From a virus, in the IMG/VR virus record IMGVR_UViG_3300011445_000036, positions 1 to 43,910 of that record: 43,910 nucleotides of DNA. One strand, written 5' to 3'. Each line of letters opens with the position of its first letter. The stretch's first letter is position 1. The position numbers and the translations under genes are program-made. Positions 14,389 through 22,345 of this stretch are shown one piece after another. The notes under the pieces were generated by a model. That model was not told the DNA's origin and ran no database searches. It worked only from the letters and a program-made list of their open reading frames with translations.

Positions 14389-15270
14389 ATGTTAAATAAA
14401 GGAAAACGATTTTTAAATGAATTCATTAACTTACGAGAGATAAATGTAAGTGAATTTTCATTTAAAATTAAAGAATTTTTAATTAAATATAAAGTTAACT
14501 GGAATGAAGATTGGGTCGCTGGGGGTTTATTAACAGAATTCTTTGGTTGTAGTTGGGTATTACAGATTAATCCTAATGCTACTAAACACGTTGTAATTGG
14601 AAAAGGGGTATTATATGATAGTGGTGGATATAGTTTAAAACATTCACAACATATGAAGGATATGTTTTTTGATAGAAACGGTGCATTACTAACAGTAGCT
14701 CATTGTATTAATACAGGCGATTCAGGAATTATATTTTTAGCTAATAATATGCTAAATAATCATATAGTTCCCGGAATGATTTTAAATGATATTTTTAATA
14801 AAGAAAAAGTATTAATTGATAATACAGATGCCGAAGGACGTATTGGATTAGCCCATTGTCTTGGATTGGCTAATAAATTAGGATATAAAAAGGCCTTAAC
14901 TATTGCTACGCTTACCGGAGCAGCAGTACAGGTAACATCAGAACGCGTAGCTGCATTAGTACATTCTAATGAACCCAAAGATTTAATTAAAGTAATGTCG
15001 GCACGAGTCGATAAGAAACTACAATTACATCCTGCTCCGTATAATAAAGTCTTTGATAGAGCAGTGAATTCATCTGTTATTGGGGCTACCATAACTAATT
15101 TATCTAATAGAGATGGCGCAGGATCATCTACAGCCTTTAGTTTTCTTAAACGCTTTTTTAAAGGTCATTTGATTCATTTAGATATGGCTGCAATGATGAA
15201 AACCGCAAACGGAAATGGTTTAGTATGGGGATTAAAAGAAGTTAAGTTTCTCACAAGTTTATTAAGGTAG
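14389..15270 (+). CDS. M17 leucyl aminopeptidase (PepA-like), catalytic domain only
   Basis: 293 residues with the complete M17 active site: GKGVLYDSGG (Lys72, Asp77), FFDRNGA (Asp95) and NTDAEGR (Asp147, Glu149, Arg151), then ATLTGAA and a C-terminal GAGSSTAFSFLKRFF...HLDMA segment equivalent to PepA's ligand-lining region. These residues bind the two metal ions that cleave N-terminal amino acids from peptides. The large N-terminal domain of bacterial PepA (about 170 residues) is reduced to about 65 residues. It sits behind the HslUV-like pair and could finish degradation of its peptides. PepA also binds DNA in other systems, an alternative role. Confidence 0.85.
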   Translation: MLNKGKRFLNEFINLREINVSEFSFKIKEFLIKYKVNWNEDWVAGGLLTEFFGCSWVLQINPNATKHVVIGKGVLYDSGGYSLKHSQHMKDMFFDRNGALLTVAHCINTGDSGIIFLANNMLNNHIVPGMILNDIFNKEKVLIDNTDAEGRIGLAHCLGLANKLGYKKALTIATLTGAAVQVTSERVAALVHSNEPKDLIKVMSARVDKKLQLHPAPYNKVFDRAVNSSVIGATITNLSNRDGAGSSTAFSFLKRFFKGHLIHLDMAAMMKTANGNGLVWGLKEVKFLTSLLR

Positions 15271-15273
15271 TGT

Positions 15274-15876
15274 ATGAAAGAAGAAACTAAACTATTATAT
15301 AATCAATTTATGCTCTTTGTTAAAGAGGGAGTCCATGACGTACGTTCTCGTAACCATTTCTCATGGGCTAAAAATGATTATACCGGTTTAAATTCTCGTA
15401 ATAAATACATGCAAAAATTAAAACGATTAGTGAAAATAGGTAAACTTGAAGAAGGTAAAACTCCACAAGTACAGGCTTATTTAAACGATAAAGGAAATCC
15501 CCGCCTTGAGATGCCTCCTATCTATACTTATTTTACTAAATGGGGCTATTATGCGGATTTAGCACACGAATTAATGCATTATTATCGTCAAGCTAATAAT
15601 TTAGATTTTGAAGAGAAATTATTTTATTTACTATTTTATAAAGATCGTGACTTATATGATCTCGAAGAAATTATTGCTGAATTTGGAGCTATGTTATTAT
15701 TAAAAAAAGCTAAAATTAAATTTGATAAGGAACTTAATTTTTTTTATATTGAAGAATATTTAAAACAATTTCCATCTATATGGCCTAAATCCTGGCTTAT
15801 GTATTTCTTAGTTTGGCATGCAGAACGAACTTGTAAGGAGATTCATAAATGTTATTTAACAAACAAACGATTCTAA
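15274..15876 (+). CDS. ArdC-like zincin metallopeptidase domain protein
   Basis: 200 residues. HELMH at 98-102, within YADLAHELMHYYRQ, is the HExxH zinc site, and LEEIIAEFGAMLL (about 130-142, Glu136) supplies the likely third ligand. This arrangement, preceded by an N-terminal segment with NDYTGLNSRNKYM, resembles ArdC antirestriction proteins, whose C-terminal domain is a zincin and whose N-terminal part binds single-stranded DNA. It lies 3 bases after the aminopeptidase gene. It may protect phage DNA or degrade a host defence protein. Substrate unknown. Confidence 0.68.
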   Translation: MKEETKLLYNQFMLFVKEGVHDVRSRNHFSWAKNDYTGLNSRNKYMQKLKRLVKIGKLEEGKTPQVQAYLNDKGNPRLEMPPIYTYFTKWGYYADLAHELMHYYRQANNLDFEEKLFYLLFYKDRDLYDLEEIIAEFGAMLLLKKAKIKFDKELNFFYIEEYLKQFPSIWPKSWLMYFLVWHAERTCKEIHKCYLTNKRF

Positions 15877-16160
15877 CTTATTGTTGGTATTTATGTGTTT
15901 TATTACATTATTTTGTATTTGGTTCCTTGATTTATTCTATATTTGTGCTACCCTTTACAGAGATGCCTTGGTTTGTTATAATCATTATGGAAACAGTAAT
16001 CGTAAGAATTGCATTTAGTCCTACAATATGTCCATTATCCTTATTAGAATGTAGCATAGCAAAACGAATTAATTATCCTGAATATAAATGGTTTGTAAAA
16101 CAACATGTTATACCAGAAACAAAATGGGTCTTTAATAAAATAAAGGAGAAATTATCATGA
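15849..16160 (+). CDS. Membrane protein, 103 aa
   Basis: 103 residues with two or three hydrophobic segments (about 8-33 and 38-60), then ICPLSLLECSIAKRINYPEYKW and a C-terminal IPETKWVFNKIKEKL. The CPL..LE pattern after the membrane helices faintly resembles DUF2784 proteins, but I cannot confirm it. Overlaps the zincin gene by 28 bases. Function unknown. Confidence 0.55.
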   Translation: MLFNKQTILTYCWYLCVLLHYFVFGSLIYSIFVLPFTEMPWFVIIIMETVIVRIAFSPTICPLSLLECSIAKRINYPEYKWFVKQHVIPETKWVFNKIKEKLS

Positions 16161-16348
16161 ATACCAATGAATTAGAGTTACTAGAGCTGTTATTAATTAA
16201 ATTAGATACTGCATGTTATGATGAATTTCGTAAATCTGTTGGTGATGTGACTGAAGGAATGTTAGAAAATAAATTACGAGATCGTATATCACATCTTAAA
16301 GCAGTAAGGATATTAGCTTTAGAATTTAAAAATCAATTAGGGGATTAG
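16157..16348 (+). CDS. Hypothetical protein, 63 aa
   Basis: 63 residues, acidic and helical (NELELLELLLIKLDTACYDEF). A good SD (AAAGGAGAAA) precedes the ATG, and the start overlaps the upstream stop by 4 bases. Function unknown. Confidence 0.58.
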   Translation: MNTNELELLELLLIKLDTACYDEFRKSVGDVTEGMLENKLRDRISHLKAVRILALEFKNQLGD

Positions 16349-16349
16349 A

Positions 16350-16595
16350 ATGTACGGATTGGATTGGCTTGCTACAGCTTGTGGATGGACAGCTTGTTAT
16401 CTTATCAGTAAGAAACGACATTTATTATTTGCTTGGGGATTATGGACATTAGTTACGTTAATATGGATTAGTATAGGTGTACATCAACATATATGGGGAA
16501 TGGTTGCGAGTCAAGCTGGATATTTCTTTATTGATGGTTGGGCATTTATTAAAGAATTTAAAAAACAAAAGGAGAAATCTAAATGCGTAAAGTAG
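16350..16595 (+). CDS. Membrane protein, 81 aa
   Basis: 81 residues with two to three hydrophobic helices (LATACGWTACYLIS, LLFAWGLWTLVTLIWISIGV, IWGMVASQAGYFFIDGWAF) and a basic tail (KEFKKQKEKSK). Only one base separates it from the previous stop. It looks like a small inner membrane protein. Function unknown. Confidence 0.58.
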   Translation: MYGLDWLATACGWTACYLISKKRHLLFAWGLWTLVTLIWISIGVHQHIWGMVASQAGYFFIDGWAFIKEFKKQKEKSKCVK

Positions 16596-16777
16596 AGTTA
16601 TTTAAACGAGCTATTAAATTTCATAATGATCATAAAGATGTTATAATGGTTTATAAATATAATAATACTTATGTAGTTTCTACGCGTATTAATAATCAAG
16701 TTAAAAGACAATTTAGTAATATATTACATAATGCAACTCAAATGTTTTTAATTGAAAAATATCGTTATTTTAATTAG
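16583..16777 (+). CDS. Hypothetical protein, 64 aa
   Basis: 64 residues, basic, mixed helix and strand (VIMVYKYNNTYVVSTRI). Overlaps the upstream gene by 13 bases, with AAAGGAGAAA as ribosome site. Function unknown. Confidence 0.55.
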   Translation: MRKVELFKRAIKFHNDHKDVIMVYKYNNTYVVSTRINNQVKRQFSNILHNATQMFLIEKYRYFN

Positions 16778-16786
16778 GAGTTTTAT

Positions 16787-17089
16787 ATGAGAGAAATTAA
16801 GTTTAGATATTTAGATTATATGGATAAGTTTGTGTATCTGACTTTAGATGAGATTGCAGATTTAGGAATATTAAGTGACAGGAATAGAGGACAGTATACA
16901 GGTCTTAAAGATAAGAACGGAGTAGAAATATATGAAGGAGATATACTAGATTCCATATTTAATCTAAAAAGTAGCTCTCGTATTGTTGAATTTGACTATT
17001 ATTGGCTTAGTAGATTAGAGTGTTTTCAAGATGTGATTAAAGTAATAGGAAATATCTATGATAATCCGGAGTTATTAAATAATGTTTAA
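16787..17089 (+). CDS. YopX-family protein
   Basis: 100 residues. MREIKFRYLDYMDK at the start, QYTGLKDKNGVEIYEGDIL in the middle, and VIKVIGNIYDNPELL at the end together are the defining pattern of the YopX family, common in phages and prophages. The biochemical role of YopX proteins is not established. A SPOC-like C-terminal domain is known from structural work on the family. Good SD (TAGGAG). Confidence 0.88.
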   Translation: MREIKFRYLDYMDKFVYLTLDEIADLGILSDRNRGQYTGLKDKNGVEIYEGDILDSIFNLKSSSRIVEFDYYWLSRLECFQDVIKVIGNIYDNPELLNNV

Positions 17090-17243
17090 TGAACGATCAC
17101 TATTAAATATAAATATACGTGCATTAGAACAATCATTAATTAAATTAAAAAAAACTAGATTAGAGCTTAATAATGCAATCATAAATAAAGAATATATACT
17201 AAAAATGAAACGAACAAAACTCAGGAATCTAGCTAATGTCTGA
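17082..17243 (+). CDS. Small basic coiled-coil protein, 53 aa
   Basis: 53 residues starting at an ATG inside the end of the YopX gene and ending 7 bases into the helicase gene. Strongly basic and helical with leucine/isoleucine spacing (ALEQSLIKLKKTRLELNNAII), so a coiled coil is likely. Overlaps on both sides support it. Function unknown. A helicase-loader role would fit position but is unproven. Confidence 0.5.
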   Translation: MFNERSLLNINIRALEQSLIKLKKTRLELNNAIINKEYILKMKRTKLRNLANV

Positions 17244-18474
17244 TTATTTATTACTTAAAACATTTCTTAAAAAAGATTACTTTAATAAGTATCGTTCTTT
17301 TATTAAGAAAGGCGCACCAGCAGAAGAAACAGAGACTATTCTATACGATATTGCTGCATATTTTGAAACATTCCCTGATAAAACAGAAGTAGAAATAGAT
17401 TCATTAAAAACCTTCTGCACTCAAATGAGACATCCTGATTGGAATCTTAGAGATTGTGAGCATTATAATCAAATATTTAAAACTCTTTCAGAAACCGAAG
17501 AAACAGATGATATAGATGTATTATTAGATCATTTTGAGAAAGAATACTTTTATAATAAAGTAAATCTATTAGGCCAAACTTTAGAACCTATAGAAAAGGT
17601 TAAAGAAGAAGTTGTTAAATATGACGATTGTAAGCGACGTATCTTAGTAGAGAATCCTGCTGATACACCTAATGATTTTGATACTATATTTAATCCTTTA
17701 ATTAATGGAGACGGGCTACAATGGCGACTTAATTGTTTAACTAATTCACAAGGTCGATTATGTAAAGGTGATTTTGGTATTCTTGGTGCCTATATTAATA
17801 CTGGTAAGACGAGATTTATTGCTAGTGAAGCTACATTTATGGCGCCACAAATAGAAGAAGGTAAGTATATATTATGGTTTAATAATGAAGGTGCTGATAG
17901 AAAAGTACAGACGTGTGTATGGTGCGCAGCACTAAATAAACCTATTCATGAAATCATGGCTAATAAAGAAGCTTCTATAGAAGCTTATACAAAAGCCATG
18001 GGTGGAGATATAGATAAAATAAGATTCTTATCTGCAGTTGGGAAAAGTACATCTGATATTGAAAAGATTATAGAAAAGTATCCACCTGGATTAATTATAT
18101 TTGACCAGTTAGATCATATTAGTGGATTTGATAAGAAATCAAGAAAAGACGTAGAACGATTAAAGCACTTATATTATTGGGCACGAGAACTCTCTGTCAA
18201 ACATTGTCCGGTTATTGGTGTTACACAAGCAGACGCTAGTACCATGCCTACGGATAACAATGGTAATGTATATCCTAAGAAATATATTCATATGAGACAA
18301 TTAAATGGTAGTAAGATCGATAAACAAGCAAATTGTGATTTTATTATTACCATAGGACTAGACCAATCTAATCCTAATATTAGAGGAATTCATTTAGCTA
18401 AGACAAAAAATGCGGTAGGGGATTTAAAGTGGGATGTAATTTTTGACGGTGAACGGTGTCGATATAATGATTAA
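17236..18474 (+). CDS. DnaB-like replicative helicase (RecA-fold ATPase)
   Basis: 412 residues. An N-terminal helical domain (1-150) is followed by a RecA-type core with the Walker A variant GAYINTGKT (184-192) and Walker B LIIFDQLDHI (286-295, Asp290). Later come CPVIGVTQAD (sensor strand with terminal Gln) and a C-terminal QANCDFIITIGLD segment with RGIHLAKTKNA, where superfamily 4 helicases place the arginine finger and DNA-binding loops. Unlike T7 gp4, helicase and primase are separate genes here (primase at 26806). It would unwind DNA ahead of the polymerase encoded just downstream. Confidence 0.82.
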   Translation: MSDYLLLKTFLKKDYFNKYRSFIKKGAPAEETETILYDIAAYFETFPDKTEVEIDSLKTFCTQMRHPDWNLRDCEHYNQIFKTLSETEETDDIDVLLDHFEKEYFYNKVNLLGQTLEPIEKVKEEVVKYDDCKRRILVENPADTPNDFDTIFNPLINGDGLQWRLNCLTNSQGRLCKGDFGILGAYINTGKTRFIASEATFMAPQIEEGKYILWFNNEGADRKVQTCVWCAALNKPIHEIMANKEASIEAYTKAMGGDIDKIRFLSAVGKSTSDIEKIIEKYPPGLIIFDQLDHISGFDKKSRKDVERLKHLYYWARELSVKHCPVIGVTQADASTMPTDNNGNVYPKKYIHMRQLNGSKIDKQANCDFIITIGLDQSNPNIRGIHLAKTKNAVGDLKWDVIFDGERCRYND

Positions 18475-18613
18475 TTTACTTAATGATTTATTATGTTGGA
18501 TCTATTGGCGAAATCTCAGTCAATCCCATTATTTAATTATACCCTTAAATTCTATATCCGCCACTTGCAGCCGTTGTGGGTGTATTATAAAAGAAAGTAT
18601 AAAAGGTGAATAA
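18467..18613 (+). CDS. Small cysteine-rich protein, 48 aa
   Basis: 48 residues; the start overlaps the helicase stop (ATGATTAA). It ends in a CSRCGC knuckle with no second CxxC pair in the frame, so only half a zinc site is present unless it dimerises. Hydrophobic N-terminal half. Function unknown. Confidence 0.42.
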   Translation: MINLLNDLLCWIYWRNLSQSHYLIIPLNSISATCSRCGCIIKESIKGE

Positions 18614-18618
18614 AAATA

Positions 18619-20583
18619 ATGACATATTGTATTTTAGATCTCGAAACATCAATTTACAAATCCTATAAAAGAAAGGCTAATCCTTTTGATCCTAGGAATA
18701 AGATTGTATTATATGGTATAAAGGTAGCGAATTCGCTACCTTTAACTGAACCCACTATAAAGTGGTCATTATTGGAGAATGTTACACATATTATTGGGCA
18801 TAATTTAAAATTTGACTTACAATATCTTTGGTTAGAGCCTACATTTAGAGCTTGGATTAAAAATGGAGGCAAGATTTGGGATACTCAAGTAGTAGAATAT
18901 ATCCTTACTGACCAAGAACATAAATATCCTAGTCTAGATAATTGTTCTAAAAAGTATGGTGGTACACTAAAAGATTCGTATATACAAGAATGCTGGGAAC
19001 AAGGTATTCAAACAGAAGATATAGATCAAGATAAGTTGAAAGAATATCTTAAACATGATTTATTAAATACAGAACTATTGTTTCAAAATCAACTACGAGA
19101 AGTGAGAGAACGAGATCTTATGCCTTTAGTTCAGTCTCAAATGGATGATTTACTATGTTTAACTGAGATGGAACGAAATGGATTGAAGACTAATATGAAT
19201 TTTTGTAATTTAGAGATTCAACGACTTAATGCATCTCGACCTTCCATTAATACACATTTACCATCTGCATTAGTTGGGGTGTTTAATTATGAATCTAATA
19301 AACATATGTCTGCTTATTTGTTTGGCGGTAATATACAATGGAAAACTCTGAAAGAACAAAAAATACGAAAGACCGGCAAAAGTATCGGTGAGCCTTACAA
19401 TACGTATACAACTTATACCCATGAATTTCCGAAATTAACTGAACCTAAATTAGAATGGAAAACTAAACATAAAACTGTTTATAAAGTAGATGAAGTGGTA
19501 TTATCTAAAATTGCAAAAAAGTCTGCTAAACTGAAAGATTTTTGTAAAGCAGTATTAGATAATAGAGAAATAGATAAACAAATTAATACTTATTATTTAC
19601 CCATTATTGAGTTAACCCATAGACATGATGGTATTTTACATTTTGAACTTAATCAAGTCTCTACTAATACAGGCCGATTAAGTAGCAAGAATCCTAATTG
19701 TCAAAATTGGCCTAAAGAATCTACTGCATTAGTTAAAAAGGCGTGTGAATCTCGATTAGGAACGTTAATATCAATTGATATGTCACAACTTGAAGTAGTA
19801 GTTCAAGCCTTATTATCTAATGATGTTAATATGTTAGAGGATATTCGCAAAGGAGTAGATTTCCACTGTAAACGATTAGCTTATATTGTTAAGAAACCTT
19901 ATGATGAAGTATATAAATTATGTAAGATAGATAAAGACCCGTATTGGGAACAATTACGGTCTATGACTAAGGCCTTTAGTTTCCAAAGGTCATACGGTGC
20001 AGGAGCTGATAAAATAGCCTCCTCAACAGGTTTAAGTCGAGATGAGGCTTTAGCTCTCATTGAGGCTGAAATCCGCTTGTACCCCTCTGTAGAGGCCTTT
20101 AATCGGGGCAATTGTGACCTAGTCATAAAGGGTTCTAAACCTACAGATAAACGTAGTGAAAATGGGTTACCGTTAAAAAGAGGCACTTATACGTCAGCCT
20201 CTGGTCGTAGATATCACTTTTATGAGCAAGAATCCTTACCATCGATGCAAGCTAAAGGCATGTTAACCTCATTTAAGCCTACTCAAATGAAGAATTACCC
20301 GATTCAGGGCTTTGCGGGCGATATTATGGCCTTAGTAAGGGGTAAATTATTTCGTGCATTTTTTGATAATTCTGCTATACTTCTATTAAATACTGTACAT
20401 GATGATGTCTTGTTAGATAGTACAGACGCAAAACTTGCGGAGAATATTGCGGAGATTAAGAGAATATTAGATAGTATACCAAGTTACTTAAACGATTACT
20501 TTAATATTGATTGTCTAGTTAAGTTTGGGTATGATATTAAAGTAGGTCAAAATTGGCTTGAAATGGAGACCTATGAGAACTAA
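18619..20583 (+). CDS. Family A DNA polymerase with 3'-5' exonuclease
   Basis: 654 residues. The N-terminal DnaQ-type exonuclease shows ILDLETS (Asp7, Glu9), GHNLKFDLQYL, and YLKHDLLNTELLF. The palm contains motif A ISIDMSQLEVVVQALL, motif B LRSMTKAFSFQRSYGAG, and motif C NTVHDDVLLD. All catalytic acids are present, so it should be an active proofreading replicase. It lacks a Pol I 5' nuclease domain, but a separate 5'-3' exonuclease lies at 29652. It follows the helicase gene in the same operon. Confidence 0.93.
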   Translation: MTYCILDLETSIYKSYKRKANPFDPRNKIVLYGIKVANSLPLTEPTIKWSLLENVTHIIGHNLKFDLQYLWLEPTFRAWIKNGGKIWDTQVVEYILTDQEHKYPSLDNCSKKYGGTLKDSYIQECWEQGIQTEDIDQDKLKEYLKHDLLNTELLFQNQLREVRERDLMPLVQSQMDDLLCLTEMERNGLKTNMNFCNLEIQRLNASRPSINTHLPSALVGVFNYESNKHMSAYLFGGNIQWKTLKEQKIRKTGKSIGEPYNTYTTYTHEFPKLTEPKLEWKTKHKTVYKVDEVVLSKIAKKSAKLKDFCKAVLDNREIDKQINTYYLPIIELTHRHDGILHFELNQVSTNTGRLSSKNPNCQNWPKESTALVKKACESRLGTLISIDMSQLEVVVQALLSNDVNMLEDIRKGVDFHCKRLAYIVKKPYDEVYKLCKIDKDPYWEQLRSMTKAFSFQRSYGAGADKIASSTGLSRDEALALIEAEIRLYPSVEAFNRGNCDLVIKGSKPTDKRSENGLPLKRGTYTSASGRRYHFYEQESLPSMQAKGMLTSFKPTQMKNYPIQGFAGDIMALVRGKLFRAFFDNSAILLLNTVHDDVLLDSTDAKLAENIAEIKRILDSIPSYLNDYFNIDCLVKFGYDIKVGQNWLEMETYEN

Positions 20584-20740
20584 GAATTTTATTTTTGTTA
20601 GAGAAAAAGCAGGTGTTATAAGTCAGAATAAAATTTGGGTATTATATTTACATGGGTATTTATATTGTAATGAATCCTTATTTAAGTTAATTTGGGAATT
20701 TATTACTGAGTATGAACATGATCGTCATTTAGTTGGTTAG
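20573..20740 (+). CDS. Hypothetical protein, 55 aa
   Basis: 55 residues from the ATG at 20573 (MRTKNFIFVREKAG), which has GGAG seven bases upstream and overlaps the polymerase stop. A start at 20558 would add five residues. The body is beta-like, then a helix. Function unknown. Confidence 0.55.
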   Translation: MRTKNFIFVREKAGVISQNKIWVLYLHGYLYCNESLFKLIWEFITEYEHDRHLVG

Positions 20741-20756
20741 AAATGGAGGAATATAA

Positions 20757-21086
20757 ATGAAGTTAAGTTTTGATAAACGTAAAATGCAACCTTTTGATGC
20801 CTTGTCGGGACATGATATTGGTAAACACATTATATTTACTCATCATGGAAAACTACGCTATAAACGTTTGATCGGGGTAATCTCCCAGAATCCCGATCCT
20901 GATAATAATCCGCCCTATTTGCCGGTAGTTGATATTGCCTGGGCATACCCTGATGCAGTGCCCTTAAAAGATATAATAGGCGTTACTTTAGAACAGTTTG
21001 AGGATTTATTTATTATGGAGGAACGATCTAATGCCATACATAACACAGAAAGCAAGAAAAGAATTAAAACTAGGAAGAAATCCTGA
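20757..21086 (+). CDS. Hypothetical protein, 109 aa
   Basis: 109 residues with a compact beta-rich N-terminal half (GKHIIFTHHGKLRYKRLIGVISQNP) and a very basic C-terminal tail (SKKRIKTRKKS). TGGAGGAA lies six bases before the ATG. Overlaps the next gene by about 55 bases. Possibly nucleic-acid binding through the tail. No family recognised. Confidence 0.6.
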   Translation: MKLSFDKRKMQPFDALSGHDIGKHIIFTHHGKLRYKRLIGVISQNPDPDNNPPYLPVVDIAWAYPDAVPLKDIIGVTLEQFEDLFIMEERSNAIHNTESKKRIKTRKKS

Positions 21087-21393
21087 AACAGTAGGAGAAG
21101 TTAATTATTTAATTTCTTGTAAATTTAATGAATTATGGAAAACTAAGCCTTGTTATGATACGATTAATGAAATTGAAAGTATTGAATTAGGGTTTAATTA
21201 TTTTGATAAAACGATATGTATTGGATGGAAACATCACAAAACAATTTTAAGTTTTTCTTTTAGTTTTTTTAAAGAATATAAAAGTTGTGATTTCGAAGCC
21301 GCACTAAGATGTGCTAAACAAGAGTTTCATAGAAGAATAGCCGCCCCCTATGAAGACAAGTGCATTAAAAATAATGGAGATATTTATGATTAG
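21031..21393 (+). CDS. DUF6899-type phage protein
   Basis: 120 residues from the ATG at 21031, giving the family-like start MPYITQKARKELKLG and a good SD (GGAGGA). ETVGEVNYLISCKFNELW and the end FHRRIAAPYEDKCIKNNGDIYD match the 'MPYI...GELNY...RR...PYE..KI..NGDVY' pattern I associate with DUF6899. Biochemical role unknown. A longer start at 20998 would lack the family N-terminus. Confidence 0.7.
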   Translation: MPYITQKARKELKLGRNPETVGEVNYLISCKFNELWKTKPCYDTINEIESIELGFNYFDKTICIGWKHHKTILSFSFSFFKEYKSCDFEAALRCAKQEFHRRIAAPYEDKCIKNNGDIYD

Positions 21394-21496
21394 AAAATTA
21401 TTTTGTAAATTTGGTTTTCATCACTATGTAGATATGACCCCACACATTTATGCTAGGCACTTTCAATGTGTATTTTGTAAGCACAAAGCTGAATAA
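21386..21496 (+). CDS. Tiny Cys/His-rich protein, 36 aa
   Basis: 36 residues with CKFGFHHY and HFQCVFCKHK, giving three Cys and several His residues in zinc-finger-like spacing. TGGAGA lies before the ATG, which overlaps the DUF6899 stop by 8 bases. Function unknown. Confidence 0.5.
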   Translation: MIRKLFCKFGFHHYVDMTPHIYARHFQCVFCKHKAE

Positions 21497-21511
21497 CGGA
21501 GATGTGTATTT

Positions 21512-21709
21512 ATGAATTTAACTAAATCTCAATCCAAACGAATTAAAACTCAAAAAGGAATGTGTATGTCTGACTGGCCTATATTCTTTCCGGATAGAGT
21601 TCAATATGAATATAGTAGTATCTCATATGAACAGGCATTTTCTAATAATTTAATACCTTATAAAAGTTATAATGAGACACCCGAAGGTCGATTAAACGAT
21701 AAATTTTAA
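21512..21709 (+). CDS. Hypothetical protein, 65 aa
   Basis: 65 residues, basic N-terminus (KSQSKRIKTQKG), then an aromatic-rich section (DWPIFFPDRVQYEYSSISYEQAF). An internal ATG at residue 17 or 19 is an alternative start because the SD before 21512 (GGAG) is somewhat distant. Function unknown. Confidence 0.5.
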   Translation: MNLTKSQSKRIKTQKGMCMSDWPIFFPDRVQYEYSSISYEQAFSNNLIPYKSYNETPEGRLNDKF

Positions 21710-21720
21710 CGGAGATTTTT

Positions 21721-22344
21721 ATGCTTCAATTTTTAGTTCCTGGGATGAGCATATGTAATGTATGTAAATTTAAAAAACGTAAAAAGTGTATACATTTTTC
21801 TAAGGCAACGATACGAGAGCATTTGCAAAAAGAGCAAAAACATATCGGAAGTAGTCTAAATGATTTTTTGGCTGAAGAAAAATGCCGATTTAAAGTAGCC
21901 GAAGGAACTGAGAATTTAATTGTAGATTCCAATCCTCCAAATAATGAATTTATAACTAAAGATAGTGGTATTCGACAAGATTATGCCTCTGGTATGAAAC
22001 GAGATGTTCAGACCGGTAAACCTAGGTATGGGCTAATATATAAACCTCTACTTAAGAGATGGGCTGCTTTAATGACTAGAGGAGCAGAGAAATATGGAGA
22101 TAGTAACTGGCAACTAGCTGATTCTAAAGAAGAATTAATCCGATTTATGGAGTCTGGAGAACGCCATTTTCAACAGTTCATTAACTTGACAAAGCATGAG
22201 ATTAATACTATACTGAAAGAAACAGTATTTAATGATGTGGACGAAGAAGCTGTAAAAGAAGACCGAGAAGAAGACCATGCCGCTGCTGTGCTATTTAATA
22301 TAGCAGCAATTGAATACTTAAAAGATAAGTTTAGGAGAAAATAA
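21721..22344 (+). CDS. MazZ-like dATP/dGTP diphosphohydrolase domain protein
   Basis: 207 residues. A short Cys-rich N-terminus (CNVCKFKKRKKC) precedes a domain from about residue 85: DYASGMKRDVQTGKPRYGLIY, RWAALMTRGAEKYGDSNW, and DREEDHAAAVLFNIAAIEYL. This is the pattern of the phage dATP/dGTP diphosphohydrolase family that includes MazZ. The EDHAAA segment carries metal-binding acids. It would act on purine nucleotides for phage DNA synthesis. MazZ works with PurZ in phages that use 2-aminoadenine, but no PurZ is seen in this window. Confidence 0.72.
   Translation: MLQFLVPGMSICNVCKFKKRKKCIHFSKATIREHLQKEQKHIGSSLNDFLAEEKCRFKVAEGTENLIVDSNPPNNEFITKDSGIRQDYASGMKRDVQTGKPRYGLIYKPLLKRWAALMTRGAEKYGDSNWQLADSKEELIRFMESGERHFQQFINLTKHEINTILKETVFNDVDEEAVKEDREEDHAAAVLFNIAAIEYLKDKFRRK
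22186..22214 (+). promoter_or_regulatory. Internal sigma-70 promoter candidate
   Basis: TTGACA (22186-22191), exactly 17 bases, TATACT (22209-22214), inside the MazZ-like gene. It would raise expression of the DUF1937 gene and prkA downstream. In AT-rich coding DNA a chance match cannot be excluded. Confidence 0.45.
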
Positions 22345-22345
22345 G

